From RGIG8748 sp045532255 (GTDB lineage Bacteria > Bacillota > Clostridia > UMGS1810): DNA of 11,061 nt. A program made the translations under genes and the position numbers. The stretch lies in NCBI GenBank assembly GCA_045532255.1, contig JAZSFO010000050.1:1-11061 (forward strand), read 5' to 3'. Below, piece after piece: positions 5,797 through 11,061 of the stretch. The notes beneath the pieces are model-generated. The model was given only the letters and a program-made list of their open reading frames with translations. It was not told where the DNA came from and searched no databases. Within the stretch, counting starts at the first letter, position 1. Each line of letters opens with the position of its first letter.

Positions 5797-7614
5797 ATGA
5801 GCAGTAGAGAAAATTTGAGAAATATAGCAATAATAGCTCATGTTGACCACGGCAAAACAACACTTGTTGATGCTCTGCTTAAGCAAAGCGGTGTATTTCG
5901 TGAAAACCAACAGGTTGACGAGAGAGTAATGGACAATAATGATTTGGAGAAGGAGAGGGGAATTACAATCCTTTCCAAAAACACCTCTCTGAGCTATAAC
6001 GGCACCAAAATCAATATAGTAGACACCCCCGGACATGCAGACTTCGGTGGAGAGGTAGAACGAGTTCTCAAGATGGTTGACGGCGTTCTTGTGCTTGTAG
6101 ATGCTTTTGAGGGATGTATGCCCCAGACACGCTTTGTTCTCAAAAAAGCACTTTCTCTTGACCTCAGACCTATAATTGTTGTTAATAAGATAGACCGTCC
6201 CAATGCAAGACCGTATGAGGTTGTAGACGAGGTTCTGGAGCTTTTCCTTGAGCTTGAGGCAACAGATGACCAGTTTAATTCACCTGTTGTATACGCATCG
6301 GGCAGAAGCGGATATGCCACACTCGACCCCGAATCTCAGGGAACGGATATGAAACCTCTTCTGGATATGATAGTAAACCATGTTCCTGCACCCGAGGGTG
6401 ATCCCGACGGCTCTCTTCAGCTTCTTATATCCAATATAGATTATGATGATTATGTGGGTACTATGGCTGTGGGCAGAGTTGAGAGAGGAACAGTTAATGT
6501 CGGACAGAATGCCATAATTTGCAAAAAAGACGGAACTACCCAAAATATCCGTCTTACAAAAATGTATATGTACGAGGGTCTTAAGAGAGTTGATACACAG
6601 AGTGCAACCATAGGAGATATTGTTCTTATGGCAGGTGTTGCCGATGTCAAAATAGGTGAGACAATATGCGATGTTGATGCTCCCGATCCGCTTCCGTTTA
6701 TAGATATAGACGAGCCGACAATATCGATGACATTCAGTGTTAATGATTCACCGTTTGCAGGCAGAGAGGGAGATTTTGTAACAAGCAGACATTTAAGGGA
6801 CAGGCTGTTTCGTGAGATGATGACAAATGTGAGCCTCAAGGTAGAAGAGACAGACTCTTCCGAGGCATTTAAGGTTTCGGGAAGAGGCGAGCTTCACCTC
6901 TCCATACTTGTAGAAACTATGAGAAGACAAGGATATGAATTTCAGGTATCAAAGCCCGAGGTTATCAACAAGATAGAAAATGGCGTTGTCATGGAGCCTA
7001 TGGAGCTTCTTATAGTTGATGTTCCCGAAGAATTTGTCGGTTCTGTTATACAGACCCTTGCTGAGCGAAAGGGACAGATGCTCAATATGACAGCAGGTGC
7101 AACAGGATATACAAGACTTGAGTTCAATATACCGTCCCGAAGTCTCATAGGATACCGTTCACAGCTTATGACGGATACACGAGGAAACGGCATAATGAAC
7201 CATATCCTCAACGGATACGAAGAGTATAAGGGAGATATACCAATGCGTTCAAGAGGTTCATTGGTTGCTTTTGAGGACGGCGAATCCATCACCTACGGAC
7301 TTTTTAATGCACAGGAGAGAGGCTCACTCTTTATCGGACCCGGTGTAGAGGTTTATCAGGGCATGGTAGTCGGAGAGAACTTAAGAACAGGGGATATAGA
7401 TGTCAATGTCTGCAAGAAAAAGCATATTACCAATACCCGTGCTTCAGGCTCAGATGATGCTCTGAGACTTGTACCGCCTGTGATAATGTCTCTTGAAAAT
7501 TGCATTGAATTTCTGGCAGATGATGAGCTTTTGGAGATTACACCAAAGAGTCTCAGAATACGCAAGAAGATACTTGATAAGACACTCAGGGCAAAGGCAA
7601 AAGCACGCCAGTAA
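5797..7614 (+). CDS. typA: Ribosome-associated translational GTPase TypA/BipA
   Basis: BipA is a translational GTPase of the EF-G/LepA superfamily that binds the ribosome and helps 50S assembly and stress or cold adaptation. The 605 residues match the family's usual ~607. GTPase motifs: G1 AHVDHGKTT (14-22), G2 GITI (55-58), G3 DTPGH (76-80), G4 NKID (130-133), G5-like SGRSG (168-172). The EF-Tu-like domain II spans about 205-290, and the EF-G-like domain III includes SGRGELHLSILVE (361-373). The BipA-specific C-terminal domain has the characteristic KKKHITNTRASGSDDALRL (540-558). The AAAGGA site (5783-5788) is eight bases before the ATG. The gene sits directly behind the rpmE terminator with no room for a promoter and is followed 14 bases later by ung. 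Identification is unambiguous. Confidence 0.97.
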   Translation: MSSRENLRNIAIIAHVDHGKTTLVDALLKQSGVFRENQQVDERVMDNNDLEKERGITILSKNTSLSYNGTKINIVDTPGHADFGGEVERVLKMVDGVLVLVDAFEGCMPQTRFVLKKALSLDLRPIIVVNKIDRPNARPYEVVDEVLELFLELEATDDQFNSPVVYASGRSGYATLDPESQGTDMKPLLDMIVNHVPAPEGDPDGSLQLLISNIDYDDYVGTMAVGRVERGTVNVGQNAIICKKDGTTQNIRLTKMYMYEGLKRVDTQSATIGDIVLMAGVADVKIGETICDVDAPDPLPFIDIDEPTISMTFSVNDSPFAGREGDFVTSRHLRDRLFREMMTNVSLKVEETDSSEAFKVSGRGELHLSILVETMRRQGYEFQVSKPEVINKIENGVVMEPMELLIVDVPEEFVGSVIQTLAERKGQMLNMTAGATGYTRLEFNIPSRSLIGYRSQLMTDTRGNGIMNHILNGYEEYKGDIPMRSRGSLVAFEDGESITYGLFNAQERGSLFIGPGVEVYQGMVVGENLRTGDIDVNVCKKKHITNTRASGSDDALRLVPPVIMSLENCIEFLADDELLEITPKSLRIRKKILDKTLRAKAKARQ

Positions 7615-7628
7615 AGGAATGATAAAAC

Positions 7629-8303
7629 TTGGTTGATTTTGGAAACAGCTGGAATACTGTCCTTGACGGCGAATTTGACAAGCCGTATTACAAAGAGCTC
7701 AGACAGTTTCTTAAAAGTGAATACAGCACTCGGATAATATATCCGCCGATGTATGATATATTTAATGCACTAAGGTATACAGATTACAACGATGTAAAGG
7801 TCGTAATACTCGGTCAGGACCCTTATCACGGTGAGGGAGAGGCGCATGGCTTGGCTTTTTCTGTTAGGGAGGGTATAGTTATACCGCCGTCACTTAAGAA
7901 TATTTATAAAGAGCTTCATGACTCACTCGGATGTTATATACCCAACAACGGATATTTGCTCAAATGGGCAAAACAAGGGGTGCTTCTTCTTAATGCATCT
8001 CTTACTGTCCGTAAGGATATGGCAAATTCCCATAGAGGAAAAGGGTGGGAAATCTTTACCGATGAGGTTATAAAGAAACTAAATCAAAGACAAAAGAGTG
8101 TAATATTTATGCTTTGGGGCAATAATGCCAAGGAAAAAATGCAGTATATAGATACATCAAAACACCATGTGCTGACCAGTGTTCATCCAAGTCCGCTTTC
8201 CGCATCCAGAGGCTTTTTCGGATGTAACCATTTTGGAAAAGCAAATGATATTTTGACCTTGAATGGCGAAGAGCCTATTGACTGGCAAATAGAGAATATA
8301 TAA
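7629..8303 (+). CDS. ung: Uracil-DNA glycosylase, family 1
   Basis: This enzyme removes uracil from DNA to start base-excision repair. The 224 residues match the family 1 length. The water-activating loop GQDPYHGEGEAHGLAFSV (62-79, catalytic Asp64) is followed by LLLNASLTVR (119-128, uracil-recognising Asn122), VIFMLWG (158-164) and the HPSPLSASRGFFG loop (186-198, catalytic His186, with the DNA-intercalating leucine at 190). The start is TTG at 7629, with an AAAGGA site (7613-7618) ten bases upstream overlapping the typA stop. The protein beginning MVDFGNSWNTVL aligns in register with the N-terminus of Bacillus Ung, and no better in-frame start exists. It is 14 bases from typA and so likely co-transcribed. 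A strong hairpin terminator follows. Confidence 0.96.
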   Translation: MVDFGNSWNTVLDGEFDKPYYKELRQFLKSEYSTRIIYPPMYDIFNALRYTDYNDVKVVILGQDPYHGEGEAHGLAFSVREGIVIPPSLKNIYKELHDSLGCYIPNNGYLLKWAKQGVLLLNASLTVRKDMANSHRGKGWEIFTDEVIKKLNQRQKSVIFMLWGNNAKEKMQYIDTSKHHVLTSVHPSPLSASRGFFGCNHFGKANDILTLNGEEPIDWQIENI

Positions 8304-8305
8304 AC

Positions 8306-8350
8306 AAAACAGCGTGAATGTCAAATTTTTGACACTCACGCTGTTTTTTT
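8306..8350 (+). terminator. Intrinsic terminator after ung, shared with convergent mreB-like gene
   Basis: A 12-bp outer stem (8306-8317 with 8336-8347; arm AAAACAGCGTGA), one A/C mismatch (8318/8335) and a 6-bp inner stem (8319-8324 with 8329-8334) close a 4-base loop. Seven T follow (8344-8350). On the minus strand the hairpin is followed by TTTTGTTTA, so it can also end transcripts of the opposing gene, whose stop codon (8349-8351) overlaps the T run. Confidence 0.92.
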
Positions 8351-9353
8351 ATAAATGACTGTTTATTATAGAGCTTAAGTTTTCCAGAGCAATTCCTGTG
8401 CCTTTTGCAACGCAGGAAACGGCATCTTCGGCTATCCTTACGGGAATGCCTGTGTTTTTTGATACCAGCTTGTCCAGTCCCGCGAGCAGACAGCCTCCGC
8501 CCGTAAAGAGAATTCCGTTTTTCATAATATCACCCAAAAGCTCAGGCGGTACTCTTTCCAGGACACCCCTTACACCTGCTACAATATCATTTGCAGGTTC
8601 TTTAAGAGCTTCCATCATTTCCATGGAAGATACGCTTACCGATGACGGAAGACCTGTTTTTAGGTTTCTTCCCTTGACATCCATTCTTGTTATTTCATCT
8701 GTTTCATAGCAGCATCCAATAGTTTTCTTGACATTTTCTGCCATAGATTCGCCGATGGCAATGTTGTATTGCTTCTTTATATAACGGATTATAGCCTGGT
8801 CAAATTCATCGCCTGCAATCTTAAGTGAATCATGGACAACTATTCCGTTTAGCGATATAACCGCAATGTCGCATGTTCCTCCGCCGATATCCACAACCAT
8901 TGTTCCGATTGGCTTTGATATATCTACACCCGCACCCAGAGCTGCAGCAAGAGGCTCTTCGATAAGATACGCCTTCTTTGCACCTGCATTTGTTGTGGCA
9001 TCAATTACAGACTTTTTCTCAACCTCTGTAACTATACTTGGTACGCATACTACAACTCTTGGCTTGAATATGGATTTCTTACATACCTTTCCAAGTAAAT
9101 ATTTAATCATAACCTCGGTAGTTAGGTAATCCGATATTACTCCTGCCTTGAGCGGACGGATGGCAACAATGTTGGCAGGTGTTCTTCCAATCATCTTTTG
9201 TGCGTTTTCTCCCACAGCACGGATTTTCTTTGTGTTATTATCTATCGAAACCACACTTGGCTCATTGAGCACAATACCCTTGCCCTTTACATAGACAAGT
9301 ATTGTGGCAGTTCCCAGATCTATACCGATTTCCTGAGTTTTCCAAAAGGGCAT
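8349..9353 (-). CDS. mreB: MreB/Mbl family actin-like rod-shape protein
   Basis: A bacterial actin homologue that forms membrane-bound filaments guiding the elongation peptidoglycan machinery. The 334 residues show the actin-fold ATP site: phosphate-1 loop DLGTAT (12-17), connecting EEPLAAALGAG (132-142), phosphate-2 loop DIGGGT (155-160), and adenosine motif FTGGG (283-287). The early GKGIVLNEPSVVSID (24-38) and NIVAIRPLKAGVISD (61-75) are near-invariant in MreB and Mbl. The N-terminus MPFWKTQEIG carries bulky hydrophobics that could insert into the membrane. No mreC, mreD or RodA gene is adjacent, so this resembles a stand-alone mbl-type gene; the exact paralogue cannot be decided here. The AGGAGGA site (9361-9367) is seven bases before the ATG, behind its own promoter. 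Its 3' end converges on ung. An HSP70-type protein is excluded by length and motifs. Confidence 0.93.
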   Translation of the reverse strand: MPFWKTQEIGIDLGTATILVYVKGKGIVLNEPSVVSIDNNTKKIRAVGENAQKMIGRTPANIVAIRPLKAGVISDYLTTEVMIKYLLGKVCKKSIFKPRVVVCVPSIVTEVEKKSVIDATTNAGAKKAYLIEEPLAAALGAGVDISKPIGTMVVDIGGGTCDIAVISLNGIVVHDSLKIAGDEFDQAIIRYIKKQYNIAIGESMAENVKKTIGCCYETDEITRMDVKGRNLKTGLPSSVSVSSMEMMEALKEPANDIVAGVRGVLERVPPELLGDIMKNGILFTGGGCLLAGLDKLVSKNTGIPVRIAEDAVSCVAKGTGIALENLSSIINSHL

Positions 9354-9385
9354 TTGTGTATCCTCCTAATTTTTTCTATACTATA

Positions 9386-9413
9386 ATTATACATTTTATT
9401 TGAAATAAATCAA
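9386..9413 (-). promoter_or_regulatory. Promoter for the mreB-like gene
   Basis: On the minus strand, TTGATT (9413-9408) and TATAAT (9391-9386) are separated by 16 bases. The spacer holds an inverted repeat, TTTATTT / AAATAAA around one central base (9395-9409). Transcription would start near 9379, about 25 bases before the ATG. Confidence 0.55.
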
Positions 9414-9479
9414 TACCTAAGAAAAAATTTTCTGTAACACCAACTAAAAATTCAGAATAAAATAACAAAAGGAGGTGGT

Positions 9480-9728
9480 ATGGTGAACAAGGTTTTAATT
9501 GTATTGCTGTCATCCACATCGGCGTTTTCCTTGAAAACACTGATGGAAAAACGTTTTGGAGTACATTCCACGGTTATTCAGGCTCCCGCGCAGCTCGCAT
9601 CGCTGGGCTGTTCGTACTGCCTTGAAATAGATATGTCGGACATGAACACTGCCGTAAATATAATCAAGGCATCAGGCATAACAACCCGAGGTATATACGA
9701 TGGCAAAACTTATCAAAAGATTTATTAA
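9480..9728 (+). CDS. DUF3343 family small protein (putative Se/S carrier-like)
   Basis: An 82-residue cytoplasmic protein matching the DUF3343 (PF11823) pattern: a first strand VLIVLLSSTSAF with helix SLKTLMEKRFGV (5-28), then a proline-containing loop IQAPAQLASLGCSYCLEID (33-51), and a second half, MNTAVNIIKASGITTRGIYDG (55-75), like the family's 'i-x-x-I-l-x-x-x-g-i-x-x-x-g-i-y' ending. The family's conserved Cys after the loop is Cys44, with Cys47 nearby. Members are thought to carry sulfur or selenium; this is not proven. The downstream gene is a cysteine-desulfurase-like enzyme, which fits a donor-carrier pair. The start is ambiguous: GGAGG (9471-9475) is only four bases from ATG (9480) but seven from the in-frame GTG at 9483. 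No confident promoter is visible upstream. The family call is fairly firm; the function is inferred. Confidence 0.75.
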   Translation: MVNKVLIVLLSSTSAFSLKTLMEKRFGVHSTVIQAPAQLASLGCSYCLEIDMSDMNTAVNIIKASGITTRGIYDGKTYQKIY

Positions 9729-9740
9729 CAGGTGATTGAT

Positions 9741-10874
9741 ATGATATATTTGGACAATTGTGCAACTTCCTGGCCAAAGCCCGGGGAAGTATCAGATGAA
9801 ATGCTGTCTTGTCTTTCCGATTATTGTGCAAATCCCGGCAGAAGCGGACACCAAATGGCTATGAGAAGTCAGGAGATGGTGTTTAATTGCAGGATGAAGA
9901 TTTGCACTCTGTTTGGACTAGACAATCCCTCAAATGTTGTATTTACTCACAATGCAACCCATGCACTTAATATTGTAATAAAAGGTCTTTTGGGTCCAAA
10001 TGACCATGCCGTAGTTACATCAATGGAGCACAACAGCGTACTGAGACCGCTTTGCGCAACAGGGGCAATGTATGACATGGCTAGGGCAGATATTAACGGA
10101 TATGTTAATCCCGAGGATATAGAAAGACTTATACGACCGAATACCGCACTTATAATATGCACTCTATCTTCAAATGTATGCGGCTCTGTGCAGCCTTTTG
10201 AGGAAATTGCACTTGTGGCAAAAAGACACAATATTCCTTTCTTGCTGGATGCATCACAAGGTGCAGGAAGTATTGATATAGATATGAAGAAAACAGGTAT
10301 AGATTATGTTGCATCTCCCGGACACAAGGGACTTTTAGGTCCGACGGGAACAGGCGTTTTGTGTATCAATTCCAACCGTTTATTGAACACTTTGACAGAA
10401 GGCGGAACAGGAAGCCAATCCAAGCTTCTTTCCCAGCCAATTGAGCTTCCCGACAGACTGGAAAGCGGAACCGTAAATGTTGTAGGTATAGCAGGACTTA
10501 GCCGTGGTATTGATTATATACTTGATAGAACACCCAAGCAAATACTTGCACATGAGAATATGCTTATTGACCGTCTTGCAGAGAGAATAAAGGATATTCC
10601 CCGTGTCCATCTTATTGGATATTTGCCAAAAAGGAGAAGAGCAGGGGTGCTTTCCTTTGTTATAGACGGTATAGATAGTATTAGTGTTGCAACGAGACTT
10701 AGCATAGATTATAATATTGCCGTAAGAGCAGGCTTTCATTGTGCATATACCGCACATGTAACCCTCGGCACGGAGAAAACGGGAACTGTACGGGTCAGCA
10801 CAGGACCATTCAGTACAATTGAGGATATAGATTTGATTGCAGACGCAATTTGTGAAATTGCTTTACAAAATTAA
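9741..10874 (+). CDS. Class V aminotransferase-fold PLP enzyme, cysteine desulfurase-like (EF2568 group)
   Basis: A PLP enzyme that probably removes sulfur (or selenium) from cysteine-type substrates. Counting from the ATG at 9741 gives 377 residues, typical of the group. It opens with MIYLDNCATSWPKP (1-14). Key positions are EHNS (96-99, His97 stacking on PLP), LLDASQGAG (168-176, Asp170 holding the pyridine nitrogen), SPGHKGLLGP (192-201, Lys196 the Schiff-base lysine) and RAGFHCAYTAH (329-339, with Cys334 as likely persulfide-forming cysteine), then LGTEKTGTVRVSTGPFST (342-359). I prefer ATG 9741 to the in-frame GTG at 9732, because that GTG lies within the AGGTGA ribosome binding site (9730-9735) and family members start with MIYLDN. 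It follows the DUF3343 gene by 12 bases. IscS, NifS and SufS proper are less likely given the SWPKP opening and neighbour. The substrate is not decided by sequence. Confidence 0.87.
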   Translation: MIYLDNCATSWPKPGEVSDEMLSCLSDYCANPGRSGHQMAMRSQEMVFNCRMKICTLFGLDNPSNVVFTHNATHALNIVIKGLLGPNDHAVVTSMEHNSVLRPLCATGAMYDMARADINGYVNPEDIERLIRPNTALIICTLSSNVCGSVQPFEEIALVAKRHNIPFLLDASQGAGSIDIDMKKTGIDYVASPGHKGLLGPTGTGVLCINSNRLLNTLTEGGTGSQSKLLSQPIELPDRLESGTVNVVGIAGLSRGIDYILDRTPKQILAHENMLIDRLAERIKDIPRVHLIGYLPKRRRAGVLSFVIDGIDSISVATRLSIDYNIAVRAGFHCAYTAHVTLGTEKTGTVRVSTGPFSTIEDIDLIADAICEIALQN

Positions 10875-10890
10875 CCTTATGAAGTATACT
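10862..10890 (+). promoter_or_regulatory. Possible promoter for rlmH
   Basis: TTTACA (10862-10867) and TATACT (10885-10890) are 17 bases apart and overlap the 3' end of the preceding gene. A start near 10897 would leave only about 13 leader bases, just enough for the ribosome binding site. The alternative TATAAT at 10890-10895 lacks a matching -35. Confidence 0.4.
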
Positions 10891-10909
10891 ATAATATAGG
10901 TGATTTTTT

Positions 10910-11061
10910 ATGAAGATAAGAGTAGTTTGCGTTGGTAAAATCAAAGAAAAATATTTAAAAGACGGCATCGCAGAGTATGCAAAGAGACTAAGCCGATTTT
11001 GCACCTTCGAAGTCTGCGAACTGCCCGACATAAAAATTCCCGATAATCCTTCTGCCTCAGA
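10910..11061 (+). CDS. rlmH: 23S rRNA (pseudouridine1915-N3)-methyltransferase RlmH, N-terminal part (3' truncated by window)
   Basis: The first 50 codons and two further bases of a gene that continues beyond the window. The predicted protein starts MKIRVVCVGKIKEKYLKDG, then AEYAKRLSRFCTFEVCELPD, which is the highly conserved N-terminus of RlmH (the SPOUT methyltransferase formerly YbeA/YydA family). RlmH methylates pseudouridine 1915 in helix 69 of 23S rRNA on assembled 70S ribosomes. The SAM-binding knot lies in the missing C-terminal half and cannot be checked. An AGGTGA site (10898-10903) is six bases before the ATG. The gap to the upstream PLP-enzyme gene is 35 bases, and the gene may have its own promoter there. 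Confidence 0.93.
   Translation, partial: MKIRVVCVGKIKEKYLKDGIAEYAKRLSRFCTFEVCELPDIKIPDNPSAS

Noticed and set aside
7619..7621. ATG upstream of ung as an alternative start
   Set aside because: It is out of frame with ung and reaches a stop after five codons. The TTG at 7629 gives the conserved N-terminus.
9414..9470. Plus-strand promoter for the DUF3343 gene
   Set aside because: Candidate boxes are poor (no TATAAT-like -10 at correct distance from any -35-like hexamer), so I do not annotate one, although one is presumably present.
1..11061. Mobile elements, CRISPR arrays, tRNA or rRNA genes, defence islands
   Set aside because: No direct repeat arrays, transposase motifs, cloverleaf sequences or unexplained long stretches were seen. 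Every gap between genes is below 170 bases.

Overview
The window looks like core chromosome of a low-to-mid GC Gram-positive anaerobe of class Clostridia, probably a gut Oscillospiraceae/Ruminococcaceae-type organism. This placement is inference from: the truB-ribF gene order, strong GGAGG-type ribosome binding sites, some TTG starts, a phosphofructokinase with pyrophosphate-type active-site signatures, a QueT transporter, a CpXC zinc-ribbon protein, and a DUF3343 protein paired with an EF2568-type class V aminotransferase. I see no mobile element, CRISPR array, rRNA or tRNA. Almost all of the DNA is coding and no gap exceeds 300 bases.

Layout. (1) Positions 1-1193, plus strand: the 3' end of truB, then ribF for FMN/FAD synthesis. 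They converge on (2) a minus-strand operon at 3556-1224 in the order CpXC zinc-ribbon protein, pyrophosphate-type phosphofructokinase, QueT queuosine-precursor transporter. The first pair overlaps by ATGA and the second pair abuts. A hairpin at 1185-1217 separates ribF and queT and overlaps the ribF stop codon. (3) A divergent intergenic region (3557-3720) carries one good promoter in each direction; the plus-strand one drives a 572-residue alpha-phosphoglucomutase. (4) Positions 5457-8350, plus strand: rpmE (zinc-type L31) with its own promoter and terminator, then typA/bipA and ung, ending at a strong terminator shared with (5) a solitary minus-strand mreB/mbl-like gene that has its own promoter. 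(6) Positions 9480-10874, plus strand: a small DUF3343 protein and a cysteine-desulfurase-like PLP enzyme 12 bases apart. (7) From 10910: the first 50 codons of rlmH, cut by the window edge.

How the genes fit together. The two sides of the divergent promoter region both feed hexose-phosphate metabolism: phosphoglucomutase interconverts glucose-1-P and glucose-6-P, and PPi-PFK commits fructose-6-P to glycolysis. truB, rpmE, typA and rlmH belong to ribosome and RNA maturation. queT would supply queuosine precursor for tRNA. The DUF3343/aminotransferase pair is a candidate sulfur- or selenium-transfer module and, with the CpXC-pfp-queT operon, is the least described part of the window. I found no clear evidence of a wholly novel large system. 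The most useful oddities are the missing flap motif in RibF, a perfect 22-bp palindrome inside the CpXC gene, and an intrinsic terminator directly in front of typA that leaves no room for a promoter.
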